A stretch of 64,000 bases of DNA. Origin: Carnimonas bestiolae (GTDB taxonomy: Bacteria; Pseudomonadota; Gammaproteobacteria; Pseudomonadales; Halomonadaceae). The stretch lies in the NCBI RefSeq assembly GCF_051251125.1, contig NZ_JBPCZL010000008.1, one strand, 5' to 3'. A model generated the notes under the pieces. The model made no database searches and was not told the origin of the DNA. It worked only from the letters and a program-made list of their open reading frames with translations. The position numbers and the translations under genes were made by a program. This document shows, piece by piece, positions 43,801-53,278 of the stretch. Every line of letters begins with the position of its first letter. Within the stretch, counting starts at the first letter, position 1.

Positions 43801-46800
43801 CCTGAGCGCGACCACCAAGGGCAGCCTGAAGAATCAAGGCGGGCGCATCGAAAGCTTAAGCGATCAAACGCTGCAGGCACGTGAGCTCAATAACCGTCAG
43901 GGCACGCTAGTGACCACCGAAGGCGGCATTAGCGCCACCACCCAAGCGGATATCAACAACCAGAAGGGCCAGGTGGAGGCACGTCAACAGGTCACCCTGA
44001 GCGGTGCCCATCTTAATAACCAGAGCGGCCAGATCACCGCTTTCCAGGGCCCGTTGACGCTTAGCGCCACGGGCAATATCGACAACAGTGAGGGTGTGGC
44101 ACAAAGCAACCAGGCGGTGAAGGTCACCGCAGCCAGCCTGAACAATCAGCACGGCACGCTGAATTCGGCGCAGGCCAACCTTAACGTTCACGTCGATGAT
44201 GCGCTTGATAACGCCCGCGGCACGCTGAGTGCACAGCAGGCGCTTGCGCTGCAGGCAGGCTCACTGACGAACCAGCAGGGCCGCGTGGTGGGCGATCAGG
44301 TTAACGTGGACAGCGGCGCGCTGAATAACCAGGCCGGGCTGGTGCAGGGCAGTTCACAGCTGAGCGTGGATACCCACGGCCAGGCGCTCGATAACCGCGA
44401 TACCAACTCCCCCACTACCGGCCTGCGCAGCGGCGGCCAGTTAAATCTGGCAAGTGGCGATCTGGACAATGGTAATGGCCTGCTGGCGGCCAACAGCCTG
44501 ACGCTTTCAAGCCAGCAGTTGGCTAACCAGCACGGCGTGATTTCAAGCGCGCAGGATGCTCACCTCACCACTCACGGCCTCGATAATAGTTACGGTCAAC
44601 TGCAAGCCGGCGGCGCACTTACGCTGGATAACCAGGATAGCACCATTAACAACCAAGATGGCCAGTTACTCGCCGATGGTCCGTTGAAGGTGACCACGGG
44701 CACATTGGATAACAGCGCCGACGGGGTCACCCAGGGCAGCCAAGGGCTAACGCTTAAAGGCGATGCGCTTAATAACCAGCACGGCCGGCTGCTGTCGGGC
44801 ACCGACATGGATGTTCAGCTTGACCAGTTGGACAACCGCCAGGGCCAGCTATACGCCAGCGATAATGGCAACGTAAGCGCCCGCCAGCAGATCGATAACC
44901 GTGAAGGGCTTCTCAAAGCCGATCACAGGCTGACGCTGACCACCCCAACCCTGAACAACCAGGCCACCCGCAGCGACGGCCACGGCATCGAGGCCGGCAC
45001 GCTGTTATTGAATACGCGTCAGCTCGACAACCAAAACGGCGCGCTGCGTGCAGTGGATAGCCTGCAAACGCAAGCCACTGACAGCTTCAATAACCAGGCC
45101 GGACTGATCTCATCACAGCACAACCTGCAACTGGGCCAGCCAGACCATACGCTGAAGCTGGATAACAGCGATGGCGATGTCGTGGCCAATGGCGATGCCA
45201 CGCTGGATCTGGCCCAGTTGACCAACAGCGGGCGCATCACCAGCGGTGGCAGCCTCGCGGTGTCGCTGGATTCGGCACTTGATCAACGCGGCACGCTGGC
45301 GGCCAATCACGATTTGACGTTGGATAGCCACGGCAACGCACTCACCAACAGTGGCACCATCAACGCCGGTGACACCCTGACCGTCCGTAGCGGCGCACTG
45401 GATAACCAGGCCAGCGGCGATATCAATGCGGGCACGACGCGGCTTGAAGCTAGCTCGATCGACAACCGCGGCATTATCGATGGCGGCAACGTCAGGCTGA
45501 CCACCGACCGCCTGCACAACACCGGCACCGGGCGCATTTATGGCGATCAGTTGGCGATTGATGCGCGCGCATTGACCAACGACAGTGAGGATGGCAAGGC
45601 CGCCACCATTGCCGCACGCGAGCAGCTATTGCTGGCCGGCAATAGCCTGACCAACCGTGAGCATGGGCTGATCTACAGCGCCGGAGATATGGGTGTGGGC
45701 GGCCAGTTGGATGAAGCCGGCAGTCTAAGCGGCAACGCCGCCAGCCTGACCAACGACAGCGCCACCATTGAAGCGATGGGCAATCTGCAACTGGCTGCCA
45801 CCCAGATCACCAACCGCGATAGCCACCTGAAGATCAGCGATGAGCTTACCGCGGTGTCCGAGCCTGAGCAGATACTCGATGTAGAGCTGTGCTCCGGCAA
45901 GCGCTGGGTGGATGCCTGCGGGCGCACCAACGGTGAGCGCTACCGCATTGATGGCAGTTGGCACAAGGTCGAGCACCAGACCTACTGGGTCGACTTCAAC
46001 TACGACGCGCAAGGCCGCAGCTACCTGCTGGATGAGCAGGGAAATCGGGTCAAAATGACCAATAGCGCCGGCCAGGACGACTACGCCTATATCTACAAGT
46101 ACCCCAACGACGACGACGTCCTTTACTATCACCTGCCCGGTATCAATGACGCCGGCAAGCGCATGGATGTGTTCAGCTATACGCGCACGGTGAAAGAGCA
46201 GCAGGTCACCCAGCAGGATAGCGCGGTGATGCGCAGCGGCGGCAACCTGCTAGTCAAAGGCGACCTACACAACCAGGACAGCCAGATCGTGGCCGGCCAG
46301 ACGCTGGATATTGAGGGCGCGGTTCATAACGACGACACCGAGGTCAAGCAGCAGATCAGCGAAGATGGCGTGCGCATGCGCGGCGGCCGCCGCAAGAAGC
46401 ACAAGCACACCCACTTCGAAGGGTTGGATAAGTACCAGCCGGAAACCAAAGAACAGCAAGTACCGCTGCACCTGGCAACACAGAAGGAGCACCAGGGTGT
46501 CGGCGCAGGTGTGGCAGTGGATGCACGCCAAACCCCGACCGGCCAGCAAGGCAGCGCCAGTGATGTGGGCAGCGGTCCAGCGCTGAACCAGGGCAGCAGC
46601 CCGATCAGCCTGACCGAAGTGGACCTGCCGACACTGGAGGCTCACGACGGCAACTTAACCGGCACTGATCAGTTGGAGCACACGCCCAGTGACGGTCGCG
46701 GGACCACCACGGATGGCGATTCCCCTACCCTGCACGGCAGCGCCGCGACCAACGACTGGGTAGTGCGCAGCGTCGATGGGCCTGTGACGCTGCCCGATGC

Positions 46801-49800
46801 CAGCCTGTATCAGCTGCACCCGGGCAGCGATAGCCACTACCTGGTGGAAACCGACCCCCGCTTCACGCGCGGCCAAGGCAGCGTCAGCAGCCTCGATGTA
46901 TACGGCCAGGACCAGTTGCAAAAACGTCTGGGCGATGGCTACTACGAGCAGTCACTGGTGCGCGATCAAGTGACGCACGCTACTGGCCAGCGCTTTTTAG
47001 ACGGCTATAACAACGACGAAGAGCAGTACCGCGCGCTGTTGAATAACGGCAAGGCATTCACCGAGCAATATGGCATTGCGCCTGGGGTCGACCTAAGCCC
47101 CGAGCAGATGGCGCTGATGACCACTGACATGGTGATCATGGTCAACCAGCCGGTGACACTGCCCAATGGCACCACTCAGACGGTCAGCGTGCCGAAACTC
47201 TACGCCCGCGTACACAAGGGCGATCTTAACGGCACCGGCGCGCTGCTCTCCGGCCACGATGTGCAGGTCTCTACCGCCAACGATATCTTGAACAGCGGCG
47301 CCATCGGCAGCCGTGGGCTGACAAGATTGTCCGGGCATGACCTGGTCAATACCGGCGATATCAGCGGCCAAAGCACCCAGCTGCTGGCAAGCCACGATCT
47401 GGTGAATACGGGCGGCCAGCTGAAGGGCGAAGATCAGTTGGCGCTACAGGCAGGCCATGACTTAACCAGCCTGACCGCCAGCGATGAGCGAGGCTCAGAG
47501 GCCTGGCTGGAACGCCCTGCAAGCCTCTATGTCAGCAATGACAAGGGCGAACTCAGTTTGAGTGCGGGCAACAACCTGACGCTGACCGCCACGACCCTCA
47601 ACAATGCCGGTAATGACAGCCACACCACGTTAAGCGCGGGCAACGATCTGGTATTGAATACTGCCGCCACCCGGCACTCCACCGACTATACCCGCGGCAG
47701 CAAGGATTTTGATCGCAGCCAGCAATCCAGCGAGGTCGGCAGCACCATTAATGCCAACGGCGATATTCAACTGAGCGCTGGGCATGACATGAACCTGCGC
47801 GCAGCCAATGTGGCCGCCAGCGACGGCGTCGAGATGCAGGCCGGTCATGACATCAATCTGGACAGCGGCCAGGAGGAGTTTCATCAGCAAAACCGTGCGC
47901 ACTGGAAGAACCACGGTTTCATGTCGAGCACTACCCACGATATCTACCAGCAGAACGACCAGACCCACGCGCTGAGCAGCACGGTCTCGGGCGATACGGT
48001 CACGGCGACCGCTGGGCATGATCTGAGCCTGCATGGCAGCAACATCGCCGCCACTCACGATGCCGATTTGGCGGCTGGCCATGATATTCGACTGGATACT
48101 GCCGATGAGGCGGATCATCAGCTCGATATCGAGAAGAAGAAAAAATCCGGTTTGGGTGGGCTGGGCGGTGGCGCACTGGGCTTCTCAGTGGGCACGTCGA
48201 AGCAGAAGACCACGCAAAGTGACGAAAGCAACATCAAGCAAGGCAGCGTGGTCGGCAGCAGTGATGGCAACGTCAGCATGAGCGCAGGCCATCAGGTCAC
48301 TATTCACGGCAGTGATGTGGTGGCCGGCAAGGATCTCGACATTAACGCCAAGGATGTCGCGATTACCGCCGCCGAGAACAGCCACACCGCCATCAGCAAG
48401 GTCGAGAGCGAAAGCTCCGGCTTCGGCGTGTCACTCGGCGGGGCTGCCGGTGGCGCACTGAATACCTCGCTGCAAACGCTGCATCAGGCCCAACACCAGC
48501 AGGATAACCAGCTAAGCGCACTAATGGCGACCAAGGCGACCCTATCTGGGGTACAGGCCGGCCAAGCGCTACAGCTGGATCAGGCGCGTGGCAGCAACGA
48601 CCCCGGCAACACCAACACCATTGGCGTGAACGCCGGCTTCAGCCATTCCAAGTCCTCCAGTGAACAGCGCGTGCAGGATACGACCGCTTCCGGCAGTACC
48701 CTGAGTGCCGGGCGTGATCTACACATTCATGCCAGCGATGGCGATATTCATGCCAAAGGCGCCACCTTAAAGGCTGGCCGCGATACCGACCTTGCCGCCT
48801 CGCGCGATATCGTGCTGGAAAGCGCCGACAACCGTCACACGGAAACCAGCAGCAACCATGCCAGCGGCAGCAGCATCGGCATGACCGCCGGTGTCGGCAG
48901 CGGCGGCATGGGCTACGGCGTACAGGCCTCGGGCTACAAGGGTAAAGGGCATGAAAATACCGACGCCCTCTCCCACCAGCAGACCACCGTTGACAGTGGC
49001 CGTCAGGTGACCCTCACCAGCGGTCGCGATACCACACTCGCGGGCGCGCAGGTCAGTGGTGAAAGGATTACCGCCGATGTCGGGCGCAACCTGACCATCA
49101 CCAGTGATCAGGACCGCGAACGCTTCGACAGCAAGCAAAAGAGCAGCGGTGGCAGTGTTAGCGCAGGCCCCGGCGTATTCGGCGGCGGCGTGAATGCCGG
49201 CCACGACGACATGCACAGTGACTACCACAGCGTCACCAATCAATCTGGCCTGTACGCGGGCAAAGATGGTTTCGACGTCAATGTGGGCCAGCACACCCAG
49301 CTCAATGGCGGCGTGATCGCCTCCACCGGCGATGCCAGCAACAACCACTTAAGCACCGGCACGCTCGGCTTTAGCGATATCGACAATAACGCCGACTACA
49401 AGGTCAGCCACTCCGGCATGGGCTACAGCACCGGCGGTGGCGCGGTTACCCAGTTTGTCAGCAACCTGCAGTCGACCAACCTCAACACCACCAACCACTC
49501 CGGCCACGACAGCAGCACAACCCATGCCGCCGTCAGCCCGGGCCAGCTGACCATTAGGGAGGGTGACAAGCAGGCGCAGGACGTCAGCACGCTCAGCCGC
49601 GACCCGGAGCACGCCGGGAATGCTCTCAGTCCAATCTTCGACAAGGAGAAGGAACAGCGCCGCCTCGACCGCGTGCAACAGGTTAGCGACCTCGGCACGC
49701 AACTCAGCGACATCGTCGCCACCGACAACCAGATCGCGCGCATCAACGAGCGCCACAAGGTGCAGGACGAGCTCGAACAGCGCGGCATCACCCCGCCCGG

Positions 49801-51118
49801 CGACGACGCCAGCGATGCCCAGCGCACGGCCTACGCCAATACAGTCGACAACATGGTCGATGCCCGCGTACCCACCCGCGGTGTGGGAAGCGACGCACAG
49901 CGCCTGATCCAATCCGCCACCGCCGTGATGCAGGGGCTGGTCAGCGGCGATATCGGCAAAGGCCTAGCCAACGCCTCCGAGCCCGAGCTAAACCGCCTGA
50001 TCCACCAGGCCACCGACCAGTACAAACTTGGTGAACAAGGCAACCTCGCCCTGCACGCAATGCTCGGTGCCGTGATCGCAGAGGTGAACGACAACAGCGC
50101 ATTAAGCGGCGCTGCCGGCGCCACCAGCGCCGAAGCCCTCGCCACTGAAATCAGCAAACGCTACTACCACAAATCCGTCGCCGAACTAACCGACGACGAA
50201 AAGGCCAACCTAAGCTCCCTCACCTCACTCGCCGCAGGACTCGTCGGCGCCGCCACCGGCGACAACGCCAGCGATGCCGTACGGGCAGCGGGTTCTGGCA
50301 AAAGTGCGGTGGAGAATAACTATTTAGCGCTTATTGTTGCAGGTGGAGAAGCAACCGTTGCCGGTTGTGCTCGAGTTCCTACTTGTGCGAACGCCATCGT
50401 TAATGCTGGTTTAGGATTTTTGTTGGGTATTGCTATCCATGACACAAGCAACCCGATGAATCAGTTATCCATAGAAGATCAACTTAGAGTAGGTTTAGCT
50501 TTACGTGGAAAAGTCGACGTAGAGCAGCTCACACCTGCGCAGCGGACTGCCTATGATTACACTATGGAGCAGCAGCGACAGAAGGGGGTAATTACTACAT
50601 TCCCACAAGCGGATAACGATTTAACAGGCGGCAAGCTGGTTAATCCAGCTCAGGATCAGCACAAGGGAACAACGCTGGTTACACCGGACCAGAGTGATCA
50701 GAATGGAGCCACCCATACTGGGGATAGCAGCGATGCGCCAGATTTAGGCGGGAATACGTATACCAACCCGATTACGGATCAGGATAAAGGTGATAATGTC
50801 TATCTTTCTGGCAGCTATAAATCAAATACGGACGCTGTTGGAAATATGGGAGAATTCTTAAATCGTCCTGGTTTTGGAAATGATGTAAAAATTAATTCCA
50901 GGAAGACGAATCGTCGATATCAAGGTCAAACTATTTATACGGCGACCAAGAAGATAGGGGATTCTATTCAAAAAGGTGATCAGTTTTATCTGGATGGTTT
51001 GCATAAAGATCATTTGGAAGTATTTGATAAAAATGGAGACTTCAAACAAGTGCAAAACCTAGATGGTTCAATTAATAGGCCTAAAACAACTGCAGGAACA
51101 GGAAGGAGCCTGAAATGA
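40817..51118 (+). CDS. cdiA: CdiA-type contact-dependent inhibition effector
   Basis: A 3433-residue two-partner-secretion exoprotein. It opens with an extended signal peptide (MNKQCFRLVFNRTRHMLVAV) and the TPS transport domain (about 70-360). Then comes a long filament of haemagglutinin repeats with LNNQ-x-G-x-I/L units (FHA-1, to about 1670), a unique non-repeated section near 1675-2130 with Tyr/Asp-rich sequence (probable receptor-binding and YP domains), FHA-2 repeats with LxAGxDxxL units (to about 2850) and the pretoxin region ending in VENNYL (VENN at 50309-50320, residues 3165-3168). After VENN the DNA turns AT-rich: the variable toxin CdiA-CT, about 265 residues, has a hydrophobic entry part and a nuclease-like tip (D3393, H3396, E3401) resembling colicin E3-type rRNases. 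Its stop overlaps the immunity gene by ATGA. Confidence 0.9.
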   Translation: MNKQCFRLVFNRTRHMLVAVSEQSSASDKSTSQRRRGGSVGARPPSALAAQALLLGLTLTASPLLLAANIAADHQAPKNQQPTINRTGNGTPQVDIRAPNAQGLSHNTYQQFDVDQKGVILNNSRHGANTQLAGKISGNPWLGKREASTILNEVNNSRAAQLNGFIEVAGHKANVIIASPSGIHCNGCGFINVNRATLAAGQAQIENGRIAGYRVERGNLSLDGNGMNATGADYTTLIGRAVSLNARLQANQLKLTLGHNQTDAEGNVTQVLADDAAGRPQFALDSAALGGMYANSITLMGTEQGVGVRNAGEIGALAGDLQLDANGKLSNSGTLYASQAANIQSQGLSNSGAVNAAQALNAASHGDVDNHGSLHAGDTLHLSADGQLHSTSGSAITAGANTQVKAARITADADSAFGAGIDDTGHATRNGDLNLTASGQLSSHATQLSHDALNVSASALDISNSRSNAQHISLTATQGDISTDGAVLNATSAQLNSQGKLSNRGGSLSAEQLAINATNAIDNQQGLIEQRAQQGLTLTSQHIDNHGGTLSSGGDLTLNSQTLNNQAGQIGTDHGNLSIGSDQLAGAHGKLIASQALNVHGHSLNLDDGISQGDSIKVQAEQLSQQRGQLLQTGSGEARISARDSLDNRNAKLVSRGSLTLDGGQLDNSGGLISASGGNVALNQQGQITNEHGTIESARDVALKGAGLNNQNGQLTAVDGSLNASLAQAINNQHGQLQAGQDVVLNAGRLDNQHGVVSASRGKADLSLRADADNREGHIAAGQRLEVAADSLNNQQGRIEADQGMTLAANSLNNERGRIASNGPIALKVASGELDNAHTNTDGLGILSGGDITLHADRIDNATGSLSARTLTLDAQAINNREGYLGGDQHVSLSGDTLDNQHGLISAGEGDAQFNFSGQLHNEYGTLQAAKQLSLKGAGLNNQHGKLLAADGPLMLESSGDINNSDGSLIGTRALQLTADNLNNQNGLISSQQGSLSATTKGSLKNQGGRIESLSDQTLQARELNNRQGTLVTTEGGISATTQADINNQKGQVEARQQVTLSGAHLNNQSGQITAFQGPLTLSATGNIDNSEGVAQSNQAVKVTAASLNNQHGTLNSAQANLNVHVDDALDNARGTLSAQQALALQAGSLTNQQGRVVGDQVNVDSGALNNQAGLVQGSSQLSVDTHGQALDNRDTNSPTTGLRSGGQLNLASGDLDNGNGLLAANSLTLSSQQLANQHGVISSAQDAHLTTHGLDNSYGQLQAGGALTLDNQDSTINNQDGQLLADGPLKVTTGTLDNSADGVTQGSQGLTLKGDALNNQHGRLLSGTDMDVQLDQLDNRQGQLYASDNGNVSARQQIDNREGLLKADHRLTLTTPTLNNQATRSDGHGIEAGTLLLNTRQLDNQNGALRAVDSLQTQATDSFNNQAGLISSQHNLQLGQPDHTLKLDNSDGDVVANGDATLDLAQLTNSGRITSGGSLAVSLDSALDQRGTLAANHDLTLDSHGNALTNSGTINAGDTLTVRSGALDNQASGDINAGTTRLEASSIDNRGIIDGGNVRLTTDRLHNTGTGRIYGDQLAIDARALTNDSEDGKAATIAAREQLLLAGNSLTNREHGLIYSAGDMGVGGQLDEAGSLSGNAASLTNDSATIEAMGNLQLAATQITNRDSHLKISDELTAVSEPEQILDVELCSGKRWVDACGRTNGERYRIDGSWHKVEHQTYWVDFNYDAQGRSYLLDEQGNRVKMTNSAGQDDYAYIYKYPNDDDVLYYHLPGINDAGKRMDVFSYTRTVKEQQVTQQDSAVMRSGGNLLVKGDLHNQDSQIVAGQTLDIEGAVHNDDTEVKQQISEDGVRMRGGRRKKHKHTHFEGLDKYQPETKEQQVPLHLATQKEHQGVGAGVAVDARQTPTGQQGSASDVGSGPALNQGSSPISLTEVDLPTLEAHDGNLTGTDQLEHTPSDGRGTTTDGDSPTLHGSAATNDWVVRSVDGPVTLPDASLYQLHPGSDSHYLVETDPRFTRGQGSVSSLDVYGQDQLQKRLGDGYYEQSLVRDQVTHATGQRFLDGYNNDEEQYRALLNNGKAFTEQYGIAPGVDLSPEQMALMTTDMVIMVNQPVTLPNGTTQTVSVPKLYARVHKGDLNGTGALLSGHDVQVSTANDILNSGAIGSRGLTRLSGHDLVNTGDISGQSTQLLASHDLVNTGGQLKGEDQLALQAGHDLTSLTASDERGSEAWLERPASLYVSNDKGELSLSAGNNLTLTATTLNNAGNDSHTTLSAGNDLVLNTAATRHSTDYTRGSKDFDRSQQSSEVGSTINANGDIQLSAGHDMNLRAANVAASDGVEMQAGHDINLDSGQEEFHQQNRAHWKNHGFMSSTTHDIYQQNDQTHALSSTVSGDTVTATAGHDLSLHGSNIAATHDADLAAGHDIRLDTADEADHQLDIEKKKKSGLGGLGGGALGFSVGTSKQKTTQSDESNIKQGSVVGSSDGNVSMSAGHQVTIHGSDVVAGKDLDINAKDVAITAAENSHTAISKVESESSGFGVSLGGAAGGALNTSLQTLHQAQHQQDNQLSALMATKATLSGVQAGQALQLDQARGSNDPGNTNTIGVNAGFSHSKSSSEQRVQDTTASGSTLSAGRDLHIHASDGDIHAKGATLKAGRDTDLAASRDIVLESADNRHTETSSNHASGSSIGMTAGVGSGGMGYGVQASGYKGKGHENTDALSHQQTTVDSGRQVTLTSGRDTTLAGAQVSGERITADVGRNLTITSDQDRERFDSKQKSSGGSVSAGPGVFGGGVNAGHDDMHSDYHSVTNQSGLYAGKDGFDVNVGQHTQLNGGVIASTGDASNNHLSTGTLGFSDIDNNADYKVSHSGMGYSTGGGAVTQFVSNLQSTNLNTTNHSGHDSSTTHAAVSPGQLTIREGDKQAQDVSTLSRDPEHAGNALSPIFDKEKEQRRLDRVQQVSDLGTQLSDIVATDNQIARINERHKVQDELEQRGITPPGDDASDAQRTAYANTVDNMVDARVPTRGVGSDAQRLIQSATAVMQGLVSGDIGKGLANASEPELNRLIHQATDQYKLGEQGNLALHAMLGAVIAEVNDNSALSGAAGATSAEALATEISKRYYHKSVAELTDDEKANLSSLTSLAAGLVGAATGDNASDAVRAAGSGKSAVENNYLALIVAGGEATVAGCARVPTCANAIVNAGLGFLLGIAIHDTSNPMNQLSIEDQLRVGLALRGKVDVEQLTPAQRTAYDYTMEQQRQKGVITTFPQADNDLTGGKLVNPAQDQHKGTTLVTPDQSDQNGATHTGDSSDAPDLGGNTYTNPITDQDKGDNVYLSGSYKSNTDAVGNMGEFLNRPGFGNDVKINSRKTNRRYQGQTIYTATKKIGDSIQKGDQFYLDGLHKDHLEVFDKNGDFKQVQNLDGSINRPKTTAGTGRSLK

Positions 51119-51465
51119 TTGGTATAGATAATATAAGAGATGTACTGGTTGGCTTAACCGGTGATACTGAAAGCTGGAATAGTGACTTCACATCCAACTT
51201 AGATGATAAACTCGCTCGCAATCTTATGAGGTTGCAAATAGAACTAAAACTTTTAAAGGACTCTTGTCAAAAAAATGACTTAATTGCTGCTCAGTGTGCT
51301 TTGTCTATGACCAGATCAAAATTATTGGATGTTTCAAATTTTTTCCATAATCTAGCAGATGATACAGACGAGTTACTTATATCTAAAAGAGGAGAGCTAC
51401 CTGAAATTCCGGAAGAGTACGATATACCAGAGCCTTATAATTACATTACTCCACAGCCTTATTAA
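51115..51465 (+). CDS. cdiI: Cognate CDI immunity protein
   Basis: A 116-residue acidic, soluble protein whose ATG overlaps the cdiA stop (ATGA), the standard place of cdiI. It is helical at the N-terminus (IDNIRDVLVGLTGDTESW) and ends in a Pro/Tyr/Glu-rich tail (EEYDIPEPYNYITPQPY). Acidic immunity proteins typically cover the basic active site of nuclease toxins. No named family is recognised. Two close paralogues follow at about 535-base intervals. Confidence 0.82.
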   Translation: MIGIDNIRDVLVGLTGDTESWNSDFTSNLDDKLARNLMRLQIELKLLKDSCQKNDLIAAQCALSMTRSKLLDVSNFFHNLADDTDELLISKRGELPEIPEEYDIPEPYNYITPQPY

Positions 51466-51653
51466 AAGCCTGAACAAGCACTTTTCGTGGATGAGGATTC
51501 TATCCAAAAAATGATCGGTTTTATTTAAATGGTTTCCATAAAGATCATTTAAAAGTATTTGATAGGCGTGGAAACTTTATAGCAGTGCGTAACATATATG
51601 GCTCAAGTAATAGGCCTAAAACAAGTGCGAGAACAGGAAGAAAGATGAAATGA
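51466..51653 (+). pseudogene. Orphan CdiA-CT tail, frameshifted (first copy)
   Basis: This 190-base stretch matches the last about 45 codons of cdiA (50956-51118). In the proper frame it would give FYLNGFHKDHLKVFDRRGNF and end SARTGRKMK, a variant of the cdiA toxin tip. The frame is broken near 51505-51515, where an A-run with a lost base replaces AAAAAGGTGATCAG, so no toxin is made. It keeps the ATGA junction to the next immunity gene. Confidence 0.8.
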
Positions 51654-52000
51654 TTGGTATAGATAATATAAGAGATGTGCTGGTTGGCTTGACCGGTAAT
51701 ACTGAAAGCTGGTATAGCGACTTTACATCCAACCCAGACGATGATTTCGCTCATGATTTAGCGAGACTGCAGATAGAACTAAAGCTTTTAAAGGACTCTT
51801 ATCAAAGGAATGATTTAATTACTGTTCAGTGTGCATTAGTACGGACAAGATCAGATTTGTTGGGTCCTTCAAATTTTTTTCGTGATCTATCAGACGATAT
51901 AAAAGAGTTATTTTTAGCCAAAAAAGGGGAGCTACCTGAAATTCCGGAAGAGTACGATATACCAGAGTCTTATAATTACATTACTCCACAGCCTTATTAA
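51650..52000 (+). CDS. Orphan CDI immunity protein, paralogue 2
   Basis: A 116-residue paralogue of the immunity protein at 51115, similar over its whole length (same start MIGIDNIRDVLVGLTG, same end YNYITPQPY) but differing in the middle (FTSNPDDDFAHDLARLQIEL, SNFFRDLSDDIKELF). Those differences are where toxin contact would be expected. Intact and preceded by a toxin-tail relic, it probably protects against a relative of the resident toxin. Confidence 0.75.
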   Translation: MIGIDNIRDVLVGLTGNTESWYSDFTSNPDDDFAHDLARLQIELKLLKDSYQRNDLITVQCALVRTRSDLLGPSNFFRDLSDDIKELFLAKKGELPEIPEEYDIPESYNYITPQPY

Positions 52001-52187
52001 AAGCCTGAACAAGCACTTTTCGTGGGTGGGGATTCTATCCAAAAATGATCGGTTTTATTTAAATGGCTTCCATAAAGATCATTTAGAAGTATTTGATAGG
52101 CGTGGAAACTTTATAGCAGTGCGTAACATATATGGCTCAAGTAATAGGCCTAAAACAAGTGCGAGAACAGGAAGAAATCTAAAATGA
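52001..52187 (+). pseudogene. Orphan CdiA-CT tail, frameshifted (second copy)
   Basis: Nearly identical to the stretch 51466-51653: the same toxin-tip variant, with a similar frame break after GATTCTATCCAAAAA. The two relics are closer to each other than to cdiA itself, which suggests they arose by tandem duplication of one relic-plus-immunity unit of about 535 bases. Confidence 0.8.
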
Positions 52188-52534
52188 TTTGTATAGATAA
52201 TATAAAAGATGTGCTGATTGACTTGTCCGGTAACACTGAAGGTTGGCATAGCGACTTTACATCTAACCTGCAGAACAAACTTACTCATGATTTAGCGAGT
52301 TTACAGATAGAGTTAAAACTTTTAAAGGACGCTTATCAAAGAAATGATTTGGTCACTGTTCAGTATGCTTTAATGAAAATAAAACCAAAACTATTGAATG
52401 TTGCAGATTTTTTCCTTTTTTTAGCAAATGATATTGAAAAGTTTATTTTAATTAAAAGAGGAGAACTGCCTGAAATTCCGGAAGGATACGATATACCAGA
52501 ATCTTATAATTACATTGTTCCACAGCCTTATTAA
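52184..52534 (+). CDS. Orphan CDI immunity protein, paralogue 3
   Basis: A third 116-residue immunity paralogue, the most divergent of the three (MICIDNIKDVLIDLSGNTEG, ADFFLFLANDIEKFILIKRG) but with the same ends, ending YNYIVPQPY. It is intact and starts over the relic stop (ATGA). It broadens the set of toxins the cell may resist, if expressed. Confidence 0.73.
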   Translation: MICIDNIKDVLIDLSGNTEGWHSDFTSNLQNKLTHDLASLQIELKLLKDAYQRNDLVTVQYALMKIKPKLLNVADFFLFLANDIEKFILIKRGELPEIPEGYDIPESYNYIVPQPY

Positions 52535-53241
52535 AAGCCTGAACAAGTACTTTTCATAGAGAAAAAAATCCGGTTTGGGTGACCTCGCCGGTGGCGCGCT
52601 GAATACCTCGCTACAAACGCTGCACCAGGCGCAACACCAGCAGGGTAGCCAGTTAAGCGCCTTGGTGGCGACCAAGGCGACCCTTTCCGGCGTGCAGGCC
52701 CGCCAAGCGGTGCAACTAGATCAGGCACGTGGCAGCAACGCCCCCAGCAACACCAACACGATCGGCGTGAACGCCGGCTTCAGCCATTCCAAGTCCTCCA
52801 GTGAACAGCGCGTGGAGGATGCGACCGCTTCCGGCAGTACCCTGAGCGCCGAGCGTGATCAACACATTCATGCCAGCGAAAGCGATATTCATGCCAAAGG
52901 CGCCACCTTAGAGGCTGGCCGCGATACCGACCTTGCCGCCTCGCGAGATATCGCGCTGGAAAGCGCCGACAACCGTCAAACGGAAACCAGCAGCAACCAT
53001 GCCAGCGGCAGCAGCATCGGCATGACCACCGGTGTCGGCAGCGGCGGCATGGGCTACAGCACCGGCGGTGGCGCGGTCACTCAGTTTGTCAGCAACCTGC
53101 AGTCGACCAACCTCAACACCACCAACCACTCCGGCCACGACAGCAGCACAACGCATGCCGCCGTCAGCCCGGGCCAGTTGACGATAAGAGATGGCGACAA
53201 TCAGCATCAAGATTTGACTAATTTACGCCGCGACCCGGAAG
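52535..53241 (+). pseudogene. Displaced cdiA fragment with internal deletions
   Basis: From about 52556 the plus strand repeats cdiA sequence of the FHA-2/pretoxin region (matching 48140-49600) with two deletions. The first joins AAAAATCCGGTTTGGGTG directly to the GGTGGCGC...CTGAATACC segment; the second joins two GGCATGGGCTAC repeats and removes about 500 bases. It has no start or secretion signal and no VENN. The open frame runs from 52575 into the IS at 53242 and ends inside it (53333). It is probably an old displaced toxin-exchange cassette. Confidence 0.8.
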
Positions 53242-53278
53242 GTAATCCCCCGTTGTTAATGGGGTTGAAAAGTAGAAG

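Noticed and set aside
40817..47000. Regularly spaced repeats that might suggest a CRISPR array
   Set aside because: The periodicity comes from protein-level haemagglutinin repeats; the DNA repeats are not identical and there are no spacers.
41783..50157. Many minus-strand frames opposite cdiA
   Set aside because: They mirror the repetitive cdiA coding sequence and have no starts, binding sites or domains of their own.
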